Source: an uncultured Porphyromonadaceae bacterium (lineage in GTDB: Bacteria; Bacteroidota; Bacteroidia; Bacteroidales; Muribaculaceae). From it: 64,000 bases of DNA. Position numbers and translations under genes: made by a program. The stretch spans positions 124,001 to 188,000 of the forward strand of contig URCF01000002.1 in assembly GCA_900546365.1 (NCBI GenBank), written 5' to 3'. This document shows, one piece after another, positions 17,253-25,966 of the stretch (positions are counted from its first letter, which is position 1; every line of letters begins with the position of its first letter). The notes beneath the pieces were generated by a model. That model worked only from the letters and a program-made list of their open reading frames with translations, did not search any database and was not told the origin of the DNA.

Positions 17253-17381
17253 TTAGATTAAAATTGTGTCACAAAATCAATACAAACCTGCGTTTGCTCT
17301 TAAACATATCCTCATAAAAGCGTATTTTTGTGCCATTCATCACTGATTTATCTCTTTCAAAGCATTGCTTGAACCTGAACC

Positions 17382-18095
17382 ATGAGTGTCGTTGACGCAA
17401 AAAATGAAGCCGCGGGCGATAAAATATTTATTGTTGACCGCGAACAAATGATGTGTGAGCTATTGCAGTATCGCTTCGAGAACGAAGGATATACTGTGGA
17501 AATTGCTCATGACGGGCGTTCCGCACTCCAGCGCGACCTCTCGGTGTTCAGCATCATTCTGGTGGATTTGATGGATTGTGATTTCACCGGAATACAGTTT
17601 ACCCGCTCCGTCAAGTCCAATATCGAAACCTACCATGTGCCGGTGATTATTGTCAGCTCCAGCTCCTCGGAGGATGATATAGTGATGGGTCTTGATTCCG
17701 GAGCCGACGACTACCTTACCAAACCGTTCTCCACCCGCGAACTTGTGGCCCGTGTGCGCTCGGTGATACGCCGCCATCGCACTACCTCGGGACGCAAAAT
17801 GAGCAATGTGATGCGCTTTGAGTCGCTGGAGTTGGATCTTGGTGCGGGAACAGTGAAGATAGATGGCGACAGGGTGTCGCTCACACGCACCGAATTTCTC
17901 ATTCTTGCCATGCTGCTGCGCCATAAAGGCCAGTTTTTCGAGCGTGCCGAGATTCTCCATGAGGCATGGGAGGATGAGTCGTCAGCATCAGAGCGCACAG
18001 TTGATACCGGTATCTCGCGTCTGCGCAAGAAGATAGGCGATTATGGGCGGCATATTATCAACCGTCAGGGTTTTGGTTACGGATTCGTTGAATGA
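17382..18095 (+). CDS. OmpR/PhoB-family response regulator, orphan
   Basis: 237 residues. A receiver domain covers about residues 13-125, with acidic residue D19, phospho-acceptor D62 in ILVDLMD, and lysine K114 in LTKPF. A winged-helix DNA-binding domain of the OmpR type follows (about 140-236; LTRTEFLILAMLLRH, RTVDTGISRLRKKIG, GFGYGF). It should bind DNA after phosphorylation. No histidine kinase is adjacent, so its partner is unknown. It is most like the Bacteroidetes RprY group, but that is a resemblance only. The stop overlaps the start of rnhB by four bases. Confidence 0.92.
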   Translation: MSVVDAKNEAAGDKIFIVDREQMMCELLQYRFENEGYTVEIAHDGRSALQRDLSVFSIILVDLMDCDFTGIQFTRSVKSNIETYHVPVIIVSSSSSEDDIVMGLDSGADDYLTKPFSTRELVARVRSVIRRHRTTSGRKMSNVMRFESLELDLGAGTVKIDGDRVSLTRTEFLILAMLLRHKGQFFERAEILHEAWEDESSASERTVDTGISRLRKKIGDYGRHIINRQGFGYGFVE

Positions 18096-18712
18096 TGGCA
18101 CGTTCTACCCGCACCCCTCTTCCTCCATGCAGCACTCCCGGTATTCTTGAAGCTGGATGTGATGAGGCAGGCCGCGGTTGTCTCGCCGGTCCGGTGTGCG
18201 CCGCCGCGGTTATTCTCCCCCCTGATTTCTCCCATCCTTTGCTCAACGACAGCAAACAGCTATCGGAGGCCCGGCGCGATATACTCCGCCCCATCATAGA
18301 GCAGCATGCCATAGCGTGGGCAGTGGCGATGGTGAGCCCCGAGGAGATTGACCGCATCAACATACTCCAGGCATCAATCCTTGCCATGCACCGCGCTCTC
18401 GACGGGCTGTCGGTGACACCGCAGGCTGTGATTGTGGATGGCAATAAATTCCATCCATGGCGTGATGTGCCGTTCACCACGTATGTCAAGGGCGATGGAC
18501 GGTTCGGCAACATTGCCGCCGCCTCCATCCTTGCCAAAACCCACCGCGATGAGCTGATGAATAATCTTCATGAGCAATTCCCGGCCTATCACTGGGCCTC
18601 CAACAAGGGGTATCCCACCACCGACCACCGCGCTGCCATTGCTGCTTACGGAGCCACGCCCCACCACCGTCTTTCTTTCCGTCTTCTTGACAATCAGTTG
18701 ACACTCTTCTGA
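18092..18712 (+). CDS. rnhB: Ribonuclease HII
   Basis: 206 residues. It cleaves the RNA strand of RNA/DNA hybrids and single ribonucleotides misincorporated in DNA. The catalytic DEAGRG motif is at residues 24-29, followed by LAGPVCAAAV. A second acidic site lies in VIVDGNKF near 116, and KGDGRFGNIAAASILAKTHRD is the usual family block. ATGA overlap couples it to the response regulator; the pair has no obvious functional link. Confidence 0.95.
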   Translation: MMARSTRTPLPPCSTPGILEAGCDEAGRGCLAGPVCAAAVILPPDFSHPLLNDSKQLSEARRDILRPIIEQHAIAWAVAMVSPEEIDRINILQASILAMHRALDGLSVTPQAVIVDGNKFHPWRDVPFTTYVKGDGRFGNIAAASILAKTHRDELMNNLHEQFPAYHWASNKGYPTTDHRAAIAAYGATPHHRLSFRLLDNQLTLF

Positions 18713-18719
18713 CATTTGA

Positions 18720-18751
18720 TTTGTGGTAGTGTCAAAATAATTGTATTTTTG
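18720..18751 (+). promoter_or_regulatory. Promoter of the GT2 glycosyltransferase gene
   Basis: TTTG at 18720-18723, a 20-base spacer and TATTTTTG at 18744-18751. Transcription would begin near 18755-18758, which favours the ATG at 18769 over the one at 18760. Confidence 0.7.
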
Positions 18752-18768
18752 CCGAAAATGTGTGCGCT

Positions 18769-19527
18769 ATGACCAAACTATCAGCTACCATTCTGACATT
18801 CAATGAGCAGCATCGCATCCGCGCTTGCGTGGAGTCACTCCGTGATGTGGCTGATGAGATTGTGGTGGTGGATTCCGGCTCCACCGACTCCACTGTGGAG
18901 ATGTGCCGTGCCATGGGATGCAAGGTGAGCATACGCCCATTCCGTGGCTATGGTGCCCAGCGTCAGTATGCCACATCGCTCACCACTCATTCCTATGTAC
19001 TGTCGCTGGATGCCGATGAGGTGCTGTCTCCAGCGTTGCGTCAGGCGCTTCTGGAGCTTAAGGAGCAGGGGTTTGCCCACAGAGGGTACAGTATGTCGCG
19101 TCTGAATTTCTACTGCGGAGTGCCTGTGAAGCATTGCGGGTGGTATCCCGACACACAGGTGAGGCTGTTTGACAAGCGCTATGCCAACTGGAATCTGCGC
19201 GATGTGGCTGAAAAGGTGATTTTCCGCGACAATATCACTCCCGTGCCTGTTGACGGCGATATTCTCCACTACCGCTGCGACACTCCTGAGGAGTATGCCG
19301 AGAAAGAGAGCAGCCATGCCTATATCCTTGCCCACGATATAGCCGCTGCCAACGGCGATATACTTCCCGCCGAGCCGGTGATGGCTGCTCTGAAAGCTTT
19401 TTTCAATTGCTATATAATGCAGGGCGGTATTCTTGACGGACTGGCCGGCAGGCGTATAAGTGTGTCGCGCTACCGCTCCACCCTGCTGGCTCATTCAGCA
19501 GCCCGCAAGGTGCGCGCCAAATCCTGA
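18769..19527 (+). CDS. Family 2 glycosyltransferase (WaaE/KdtX-like)
   Basis: 252 residues from the ATG at 18769, chosen because the promoter leaves almost no leader for 18760. The GT-A fold is evident: ILTFNEQHRIRACVESL, then DSGSTDST (35-42) and the metal/nucleotide-sugar motif LDADE (80-84). The central YCGVPVKHCGWYPDTQVRLFDK and HYRCDTPEEYAEKES blocks resemble LPS-core beta-glucosyltransferases of the WaaE/KdtX group. It probably adds a sugar to the lipid A core or another envelope glycan on the cytoplasmic side. The acceptor is not predictable, and there are no LPS genes next to it. Confidence 0.9.
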   Translation: MTKLSATILTFNEQHRIRACVESLRDVADEIVVVDSGSTDSTVEMCRAMGCKVSIRPFRGYGAQRQYATSLTTHSYVLSLDADEVLSPALRQALLELKEQGFAHRGYSMSRLNFYCGVPVKHCGWYPDTQVRLFDKRYANWNLRDVAEKVIFRDNITPVPVDGDILHYRCDTPEEYAEKESSHAYILAHDIAAANGDILPAEPVMAALKAFFNCYIMQGGILDGLAGRRISVSRYRSTLLAHSAARKVRAKS

Positions 19528-19535
19528 AAGCCTGT

Positions 19536-19907
19536 TCAGGCACAATTCCTTCCTATCCACCATGCCAAAACGGCTACGGCCCATAATATGATGGCCTTGG
19601 TGCTGTTGAGTGTGTTGTATAACCCCGGTATCCTGTGGCGCATAAGTGATGCCACAACCATCAGGATGATTATGGGGAGTGCCGTCACGAGAAAGGCATT
19701 GTAGTGCCATGCCTGCGCTATATTTCCGGTGAGCATGGAATGGATGGCCCGCTGCGAGCCGCATCCGGGACATTCAAGCCCTGTGAGCGATAGAAACATG
19801 CAGCGCGGGAAAAAGTGCGTGGAAGGGTCCACGAAGGCATACAGAGCCACTAAAACAGCTCCTGCAAGCACTGCGGACAGATATATGATGCTGCGGCGTG
19901 GTTTCAA
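19536..19907 (-). CDS. DUF2752 domain membrane protein
   Basis: About 123 residues if started at the TTG at 19907, which overlaps the upstream stop. An in-frame ATG at 19991 would add 28 residues of non-homologous sequence. The diagnostic DUF2752 motif C-P-x-C-G-x-x-R-A is present as ECPGCGSQRAIHSML. Three hydrophobic helices flank it. The family is of unknown function, common in Bacteroidetes and often found beside CD225/dispanin proteins, as here. The gene is the last of the dtd-mazG-deoC-GYF run and the start is uncertain. Confidence 0.75.
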   Translation of the reverse strand: MKPRRSIIYLSAVLAGAVLVALYAFVDPSTHFFPRCMFLSLTGLECPGCGSQRAIHSMLTGNIAQAWHYNAFLVTALPIIILMVVASLMRHRIPGLYNTLNSTKAIILWAVAVLAWWIGRNCA

Positions 19908-20389
19908 AGCATCGACAGCATCAGGAATGGTGTGGTGATGAGGCCGAGCACAATGCTGAGTATTATCCAAAGTTGTGCTCTCTCCGAGCATTTTTCTGCT
20001 CCTTTGAGGTCGCCTCCTTCGTAGCGTGACGACACTTGTGCTGAAAAATAGATGGCCGCAATGCCGCAGGGGATACAGCATAGCAGGGTGACGATGATGC
20101 TCCATGCCAGGTAAGTGTCGGGCATGGGTGTCTTGTTGCGGCTGTCGTCGGGCGCTGCCGGCGCACCAGGCACCGATGGGCCGTAGAGGATACGTGGACG
20201 CGGCACCGGGGGCGGAGGTGTGGGACGGAGATTGACCATCGCCTCCAGTTCGGGCAGTTCACTGGCACGCTTCCAGTCGGCGAGTCCGGCACGCCACACA
20301 GGGGTGTCGGCACAGATGTGGGTCTGTGCCAACTCCTCTGCGGTCAGCGGACCGAGTTTCTCATTATTGATAATAACCCAGTATTTCAT
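19904..20389 (-). CDS. GYF_2 plus CD225/dispanin domain membrane protein
   Basis: 161 residues. The first 50 form a GYF_2-type domain (YWVIINNEKLGPLTAEEL ... TPVWRAGLADWKRA), a fold that binds proline-rich peptides. A proline-rich linker follows. The C-terminal half has two helices with the CD225/dispanin pattern (YLAWSIIVTLLCCIPCGIAAIYFSAQV, then SSRYEGGDLKGAEKCSERAQ), related to interferon-induced transmembrane proteins. The start is the ATG at 20389; the codon before it is an in-frame TTG. It overlaps the deoC stop by one base and the DUF2752 start by four. Function is unknown; a role at the membrane is inferred. Confidence 0.85.
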   Translation of the reverse strand: MKYWVIINNEKLGPLTAEELAQTHICADTPVWRAGLADWKRASELPELEAMVNLRPTPPPPVPRPRILYGPSVPGAPAAPDDSRNKTPMPDTYLAWSIIVTLLCCIPCGIAAIYFSAQVSSRYEGGDLKGAEKCSERAQLWIILSIVLGLITTPFLMLSML

Positions 20390-21273
20390 CAAAAGAATTT
20401 TTCTTCGTGGCCGAGGATGTCGGAGAGCAGATTATTGGCCAGGCGGCTGGCACCGATGCGGAAATAGCGGTTGTTGAGCCATTTCTCTCCGAGTATATGC
20501 TTCACGATGGTGTAGTAGGCCAGAGCCTCGTCGGTGGTGGACACACCGCCGGCGGGTTTGAAACCAACCATATTGCCGGTGGCATCATAATACTCCTTGA
20601 TACATTGACACATGATATATGCTGCCTCGAGTGAAGCACCGGGATACCCTTTGCCGGTGGATGTTTTGATGAAATCGGCACCGGAGTACATGGCCAGTAT
20701 GGAGGCCGCACGCACGTTCTCGGCTGTTTTCAGGGCACCGGTTTCAAGAATCACCTTGAGGTGGGCATCGCGGCATGAATGTTTAAGCTCGGCAATCTCA
20801 TCACACACTTCTTCCCAGTCGCCGTCAAGGAAGTTGCCCAGATTGAGCACAATGTCGATTTCGTCGGCCCCGCCTTCCACAGCCAAAGCTGTTTCGGCCA
20901 CTTTCACTTCGGGGAATGTTTGCGAGGATGGAAATCCGCCTGATACACAAGCGATTTTCACTTGTGACACTTCAAGCACAGTGCGTACCACCTGGGCAAA
21001 GTTGGGGTACACGCAGATAGCTGCCACATTGGGGAGGTCGCCGTGTTCGTTTTCAAAGTCGTTCACTCTTTCGGTGAAGCGGGCCACGCTTACGGGAGAG
21101 TCTGTGGCATTGAGAGTGGTGAGGTCAATGCTGTTGAACAGTTTTTTGAATACTTCAATGTTGCGGTTCTCTTCCAGTTCGTCAGCCAGGATTTTGGCCA
21201 CATTGGCAGCCACTTCCTCATCGCTGGTGGTAACGCGGCTTTTGGCCACGGTGTCATGATATTTGTCAGCCAT
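20389..21273 (-). CDS. deoC: Deoxyribose-phosphate aldolase
   Basis: 294 residues. It splits 2-deoxyribose-5-phosphate into glyceraldehyde-3-phosphate and acetaldehyde in deoxynucleoside catabolism. The Schiff-base lysine is in GADFIKTSTGKG and the second, proton-relay lysine in VGFKPAGGVS. NLGNFLDGDW and KVILETGALK are the typical family blocks. The N-terminus is about 40 residues longer than the E. coli enzyme. It lies five bases after the MazG-like gene in an operon that starts at dtd. Confidence 0.94.
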   Translation of the reverse strand: MADKYHDTVAKSRVTTSDEEVAANVAKILADELEENRNIEVFKKLFNSIDLTTLNATDSPVSVARFTERVNDFENEHGDLPNVAAICVYPNFAQVVRTVLEVSQVKIACVSGGFPSSQTFPEVKVAETALAVEGGADEIDIVLNLGNFLDGDWEEVCDEIAELKHSCRDAHLKVILETGALKTAENVRAASILAMYSGADFIKTSTGKGYPGASLEAAYIMCQCIKEYYDATGNMVGFKPAGGVSTTDEALAYYTIVKHILGEKWLNNRYFRIGASRLANNLLSDILGHEEKFF

Positions 21274-21278
21274 GATAT

Positions 21279-21632
21279 TTAAGAGTTATTTTGTTGGTTA
21301 TGAAGTTTCGGGTTGTTGATATGACGCTGTGCATCTCTAATGCTTTTTTTGCGTATATTGTTCATGATGGCCTCGTTAAGGTCAATCCCCTCCTGATTGG
21401 CGATAGCGGTCACCACCCAAAGGAGGTCGGCGAGTTCATCGGCAAGGTCAGGATTCTCGCCGGGTTTGAATGATTGGTCGCCATGCTTGCGGGCCATTAT
21501 GCGGGCCACTTCTCCGGTTTCCTCGGCAAGGATGGCCATGTTGGTGAGCGGGGAGAAGTAGCGCACCCCCACGGTTGTGATCCAGTGGTCCACGGTATGC
21601 TGCAATTCTTTTATGGTCATGTCGCTGTGCAT
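21279..21632 (-). CDS. MazG-like nucleotide pyrophosphohydrolase
   Basis: 117 residues, a single all-alpha MazG domain. The metal-binding pattern ExxE...ExxD is present as LAEETGEVARI and LADELADLLWV. Such proteins hydrolyse (deoxy)nucleoside triphosphates to monophosphates, a housecleaning activity that fits its position between dtd and deoC. The gene begins two bases after the dtd stop. Substrate preference is not predictable. Confidence 0.9.
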   Translation of the reverse strand: MHSDMTIKELQHTVDHWITTVGVRYFSPLTNMAILAEETGEVARIMARKHGDQSFKPGENPDLADELADLLWVVTAIANQEGIDLNEAIMNNIRKKSIRDAQRHINNPKLHNQQNNS

Positions 21633-21634
21633 GG

Positions 21635-22087
21635 CTATTCGCGGAGTTTTGAGTCTATAATTATAGTCACCGGGCCATCATTCACCAGCTCCACCTGCAT
21701 ATCGGCGCCGAACACCCCCTGAAGGGTGGGCTTCTCCAACCGTGAGGCCACGCGTGAGCAGTAGGTATGATAGAGCGGGATGGCTGTTTCATGGTTGGCC
21801 GCACGGATGTAGGACGGACGGTTCCCCTTGCGGGTGGATGCTGTGAGAGTGAACTGGCTCACTGCCAGCACCTCGCCGTCCACATCCTTCACCGACAGGT
21901 TCATCACTCCGGCGGGGTCGTTGAATATGCGCAACGATGCTGTTTTGTCGGCGAGCCATTCGGCATCGTCCTGAGTGTCGCCGTGCTCCACGCCCACAAG
22001 CACCATCATCCCCTTCCCGATTTGGGAATGGACCTCGCCGCCTATTGACACGGAAGCTCTGCTGACACGCTGAATCACTATTCTCAT
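21635..22087 (-). CDS. dtd: D-aminoacyl-tRNA deacylase
   Basis: 150 residues from the ATG at 22087 (MRIVIQRV). It removes D-amino acids and glycine mischarged on tRNAs. The SQFTL motif (LAVSQFTLTASTRKG) and the GVFGADMQVELVNDGPVT cross-subunit motif are intact. The frame continues nine codons upstream without family similarity. It leads the dtd-mazG-deoC-GYF/CD225-DUF2752 operon. Confidence 0.95.
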   Translation of the reverse strand: MRIVIQRVSRASVSIGGEVHSQIGKGMMVLVGVEHGDTQDDAEWLADKTASLRIFNDPAGVMNLSVKDVDGEVLAVSQFTLTASTRKGNRPSYIRAANHETAIPLYHTYCSRVASRLEKPTLQGVFGADMQVELVNDGPVTIIIDSKLRE

Positions 22088-22211
22088 ATCGCAAAAATAA
22101 GCATTATTTTTCAATTCATCACCACCCTCGCTGCCCGATTATCGGCAAAGCCGGAGGAGTGGTGCCGCAAATTTAGTCCGCAGTTCATGTGCAACAAACA
22201 GTTATATTGCT

Positions 22212-22219
22212 TATCTTTG
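22212..22219 (+). promoter_or_regulatory. -7 element of the GH123-like gene
   Basis: TATCTTTG lies 19 bases before the ATG at 22239. No good -33 match is seen at N20, so only the -7 box is supported. Confidence 0.45.
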
Positions 22220-22238
22220 CAAAAAATACCAATCAATC

Positions 22239-23996
22239 ATGAAAATCCGTAACCTGCTGTTGACTTGTGCAGCCGTAGCTGCTATGAATTTCACCGGCCT
22301 CGCGGCCACTCCCTATTCCGAACCTGCCGATACCGCCACCGCGTCCGACATCGCTGCCTGGAACACCACCCACTGGAAAGGTGCCACCGCCCTCACCTGG
22401 GCTTCCAAAGATTCTGTTTATCGATTCACAGCGCCTGTTGTGCAGCAGCAGGTGAGCGACACCACTGTGTATGCATGGCGCGGCGAACGCATTGGACTTG
22501 AAGCTCTTGTGATCGCTCCCGAGGCTACCGCTCCGCTGCGTGTGAAGATGGGTCAGTGGACAGGTCCCGATGGTAAAAAAGTGGAGATGCCCGGCAGCTA
22601 TGCTGCCTGGATGCGCTCGCAGATAGCTACCCACCATCAGGCTTGCGGTTATCCCAGCCCCGATCTCCCTACATTCACCATTGCCGACATGATTGACCTG
22701 CCCGACACCGAGGTGGCTTTCGAAGCACGCCATCTGCGCCCGTTGTGGTGCTCTGTGGAGGTGCCCTCCACTCTCGCCCCGGGCATCTACAGCACCACCA
22801 TCTCGCTGATGCAGGGCTCCAAGGAGCTGAAGCATATCAAGCTCAATGTGGATGTGAGCTCACGTGCGCTCCCCGCCCCGGCCGACTATGCTTTCTATCT
22901 CGACCTCTGGCAGCAGCCGTATGCCATTTCGCGCTACTACAACGTGGAGCCGTGGTCGCCTGAACATCTGAAATATTACGAGCCTTACGCCAAGATGCTT
23001 GCCCGCGCAGGACAGAAGGCCACAAGTGTGATATTGTTCTACGAGCCTTGGGGCGAGCAGAGCAATGATAAATTCGAGCCGATGGTGGAGACTATTCTCA
23101 ACCCTGACGGCTCTTACTCCTATGACTATACTATTCTTGACCGTTATGTGGAGTTCATGGACTCCATCGGTGTCAAAGGCGACATAGAGTGCTTCACAAT
23201 GATTCCATGGGAGATGAAATTCCGCTACAAAAACGCTAAAACAGGTGAGTATGAATTTCTTGAAACCAAAACATCCTCGCCCGAATATGCCGCGCTGTGG
23301 ACTCCTTTCCTCAAGAGTCTCGCTCAGCATTTCAAGCAGAAAGGGTGGTACGACCGTCTTCTGATAGTGATGGACGAGCGTCCGCTGGACGATATGCTCC
23401 GTGCCTACGATGTGGCCCAGAAAGCTGTGCCCGGCATCCGTATGTCGCTTGCCGGCAACTACCACAAGGAACTTATCGACGACCTGCAGCTCTACACCAT
23501 CATCAAAACCGAATTTTTCCCGCTCGAGGATCTCAAGAAGCGTCGCGACTCCGGCAAATTGTCGCTCATGTACACTTGCTGCGCCACACCGGCTCCCAGC
23601 CAGTTCATCAACAGCGATCCTGCCGATGGTGCGTATCTTCCTCCCTATGCCACTGCTGCAGGATTTGACGGATATCTCCACTGGTCGTTCACCAACTGGA
23701 CTGACAACCCCATGACTGATGCGCGATTCCACATGTTTGCCCCCGGCGACACATATTTCGTGTATCCTGACGGTCGCAGTTCTGTGCGCTATGAGCGTAT
23801 GCTCGAGGGTATTCAGATGAGCGAGAAGATTCGTTTGCTGCGTGAGGAGATGGATGCCAACCGCGACTATGCCGGACTGGCCGCTCTTGAAGCAGCCCTG
23901 CTCCCTATCCGCACGGGCGCCATGCGCTCCTATTACACCACCGCCACTGTGGTCAACGACCTCCAGCGCGATCTCCGGATCCTCTCCAACCGATAA
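22239..23996 (+). CDS. DUF4091 / GH123-like exported glycosidase
   Basis: 585 residues with a signal peptide (about 1-22, cut near LAA). Domains: an N-terminal beta-sandwich (about 25-210) and a TIM-barrel with the DUF4091 signature. The Asp-Glu pair in LLIVMDERPLDD (near residues 379-380) matches the substrate-assisted catalytic pair of GH123 N-acetyl-beta-galactosaminidases. Substrates in the family are glycosphingolipid and mucin-type GalNAc, suiting a gut bacterium. Identity as GH123 rather than an uncharacterised DUF4091 enzyme is inferred. It is a single-gene unit, convergent with the TonB-like gene. Confidence 0.82.
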   Translation: MKIRNLLLTCAAVAAMNFTGLAATPYSEPADTATASDIAAWNTTHWKGATALTWASKDSVYRFTAPVVQQQVSDTTVYAWRGERIGLEALVIAPEATAPLRVKMGQWTGPDGKKVEMPGSYAAWMRSQIATHHQACGYPSPDLPTFTIADMIDLPDTEVAFEARHLRPLWCSVEVPSTLAPGIYSTTISLMQGSKELKHIKLNVDVSSRALPAPADYAFYLDLWQQPYAISRYYNVEPWSPEHLKYYEPYAKMLARAGQKATSVILFYEPWGEQSNDKFEPMVETILNPDGSYSYDYTILDRYVEFMDSIGVKGDIECFTMIPWEMKFRYKNAKTGEYEFLETKTSSPEYAALWTPFLKSLAQHFKQKGWYDRLLIVMDERPLDDMLRAYDVAQKAVPGIRMSLAGNYHKELIDDLQLYTIIKTEFFPLEDLKKRRDSGKLSLMYTCCATPAPSQFINSDPADGAYLPPYATAAGFDGYLHWSFTNWTDNPMTDARFHMFAPGDTYFVYPDGRSSVRYERMLEGIQMSEKIRLLREEMDANRDYAGLAALEAALLPIRTGAMRSYYTTATVVNDLQRDLRILSNR

Positions 23997-24037
23997 ATTT
24001 TATAGGATTTATAAGACTTATAAGAATTATCACCAAC

Positions 24038-24817
24038 CTAATCAAATCGGTAGGTGATGGTGCCGCGCTGCTCGGCGGGCGCATCATTTGACACCGAAAA
24101 ACGGCTGTTTTTTGCCGCCTGGACACAACTTTGGCGTGCAGCGGTGTTTGCAGCCACCGGGCCTGTGCCGTGGCTGTAGGATGCATCTGTCACCTTGCCC
24201 TGCCTGTTGACTTTCACGCTCACCACAATGCTGCCTGTGGCGCGGCCTGATGGCCGTGCCCACGACTCCAGAGTACGCCCCTTGAGCGATGTGCCCGGAG
24301 TGCCGCTGAGAGCGCCATGGTCAGCGTTGCCGTTGGGCGAGCCGCTTTTGCCTGATGTGCCTGATCCTTTGCCGCTGCCGCCAAACTTCACACGGTTGGC
24401 TATCTCGCGGCTTTGCTCCTGCTGCCGCTTCTCTTTCTGCTGCTGCTCAAGCTCTTCCTTGGTGGGGCCTGTTTTTTCGGGCTGCGGTTTTTTCGTCACC
24501 TTTGCCGGCGACTCTTTCCCGGTTGTCACCAAGGGAGCCGGAGCAGCTTCGGGTGTGCCGCCATCGTGCAGGTCGTTGCCGGAAACATCGGTGGCTTCGG
24601 AGGCTGATTCTGTGTCGTTGTCATGATTGGGCTCGGGTATGTTGCCAAGCTTCACATACTCTCCATCCATCAGCAGCTCGCTGCTGTCCACCGGCGGCCA
24701 CACGCGGTCGATATGCTCGGCGCGCCTGAGGGTGAGCACCAGCATCAGGGCTATCACTAATGCGCAGAGCAGCAGAGTGATACCGAGGGCTATTATTTTT
24801 GCTCGGCGGTTTGTCAT
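24038..24817 (-). CDS. TonB/TolA-like energy transducer
   Basis: 259 residues. One N-terminal membrane helix (about 8-30) is followed by a long, charged, low-complexity periplasmic spacer with a KEELEQQQKEKRQQEQ coiled stretch and glycine/serine repeats. A C-terminal TonB-type domain follows (TGSIVVSVKVNRQGKVTDASYSHGT ... AAKNSRF). It should carry proton-motive energy from the ExbB/ExbD channel to outer-membrane receptors. It is the last gene of pdxJ-exbB-exbD-tonB and overlaps exbD by four bases. The spacer resembles TolA as much as TonB, so the receptor served is unclear. Confidence 0.85.
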   Translation of the reverse strand: MTNRRAKIIALGITLLLCALVIALMLVLTLRRAEHIDRVWPPVDSSELLMDGEYVKLGNIPEPNHDNDTESASEATDVSGNDLHDGGTPEAAPAPLVTTGKESPAKVTKKPQPEKTGPTKEELEQQQKEKRQQEQSREIANRVKFGGSGKGSGTSGKSGSPNGNADHGALSGTPGTSLKGRTLESWARPSGRATGSIVVSVKVNRQGKVTDASYSHGTGPVAANTAARQSCVQAAKNSRFSVSNDAPAEQRGTITYRFD

Positions 24818-25254
24818 TCGGAAGCCTGTTTGAGCTTGGCGGGTGCCGGTTTGGTGGCGAGCACCATACTCATGCTGTGGGTGGCACCGAGGTCAAGCAC
24901 CTCCACGAGCTTGCCGTAAGGCACCTCCTCATCGGCATATACAGCTATATATCTTTGAGTGGAATCCTGCATCTGGCTCAGTTGGAGAAATGTGAGCAGA
25001 TGGTCGCGGCTCTCCATGATCTGTGGCTCGTTGTCGCCCTGCGAGGCGTACATCACCATATCCTTGTCGATATACACTCTTATGCCGGGTTTGATGGCTG
25101 TTTGCTCAGAGCTTTGCGGCAGGTTGATTTCCAAGGCTGTAGGAAACACGAAAGTGCTTGTGACCATGAAAAATATGAGCAGCAGGAATATGACATCGGT
25201 CATCGAGGCCATCGAAAAGAGCGAGGTCATTTCAAATTGACGCTTCAGTGCCAT
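24814..25254 (-). CDS. exbD: ExbD/TolR biopolymer transport protein
   Basis: 146 residues from the ATG at 25254 (MALKRQFE); the longer frame begins inside exbB. A single membrane helix lies at about 17-37, preceded by SMTDVIFLLLIFF with the aspartate that takes part in proton conduction. The periplasmic part is of the ExbD/TolR fold. It works with ExbB as the proton-driven motor of the TonB system. It begins one base after the exbB stop. Confidence 0.93.
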   Translation of the reverse strand: MALKRQFEMTSLFSMASMTDVIFLLLIFFMVTSTFVFPTALEINLPQSSEQTAIKPGIRVYIDKDMVMYASQGDNEPQIMESRDHLLTFLQLSQMQDSTQRYIAVYADEEVPYGKLVEVLDLGATHSMSMVLATKPAPAKLKQASE

Positions 25255-25255
25255 A

Positions 25256-25966
25256 TCACGCCGGTTCGTTAAGCAGGTCCATGAACTCCATGGTGTTCCC
25301 CTCAAGGCGTGTCATCACGCCGTTGATACGGGCCACGAGATAGTTGTAGGCAAACAGTGCTATCACGCCCACAATCAGGCCGGCCACGGTGGTGACAAGC
25401 GCTTCGTAGATACCTCCGGCAAGCACATCGATGTTGGCACTGGAGCCGGCGGATGCAAGGTTGTAGAACGCCTGCACCATACCTATCACCGTGCCGAGAA
25501 ATCCGAGCATAGGTGCTCCGGCGGCGGTGGTGGCGAGCCAAGGCAACCCTTTGCCGAGGTTGGCTACCTCAAGATTACCGGTGTTCTCGATAGCCACGAG
25601 CACATCGTTCATCGGTCGGCCAATGCGGCTTATACCTTTGGATATGAGTCGTGAATAGGGTGTGTCGGTGTGTGCGCAGAGGTTCTGTGCCGTTTCTATC
25701 TCTCCTTCGTGGATATAGCCGCGTATGCGCTGCATGAAGGAGTGGTCTTCCTTGGAAGCCTTGCGTATCACAATGGCGCGTTCAATGAACACATATATTG
25801 AAATCACGGCCAGAAGGGCCAGCGGCAGCATTATGAATCCGCCTTCCAGACACAGCTGCCACACCGACAGCTCCTCTGGAGCGGAGGCGGCGGCATTGGC
25901 GGCGGCATTGGCGGTGGTGGCAACGGCTATGGTGTCGGAGGCGTGTGCAACTATGGTGTCAATCAT
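25256..25966 (-). CDS. exbB: MotA/TolQ/ExbB proton channel protein
   Basis: 236 residues from the ATG at 25966, which overlaps the pdxJ stop as ATGA; the frame also opens from a TTG at 25975. An alanine-rich N-terminus precedes a first helix (about 40-60). The conserved channel pair of helices follows: LPWLATTAAGAPMLGFLGTVIGM and YEALVTTVAGLIVGVIALFAYN. It forms the inner-membrane pentamer of the TonB motor. The extended alanine-rich periplasmic N-terminus is common in Bacteroidetes ExbB. Confidence 0.93.
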   Translation of the reverse strand: MIDTIVAHASDTIAVATTANAAANAAASAPEELSVWQLCLEGGFIMLPLALLAVISIYVFIERAIVIRKASKEDHSFMQRIRGYIHEGEIETAQNLCAHTDTPYSRLISKGISRIGRPMNDVLVAIENTGNLEVANLGKGLPWLATTAAGAPMLGFLGTVIGMVQAFYNLASAGSSANIDVLAGGIYEALVTTVAGLIVGVIALFAYNYLVARINGVMTRLEGNTMEFMDLLNEPA

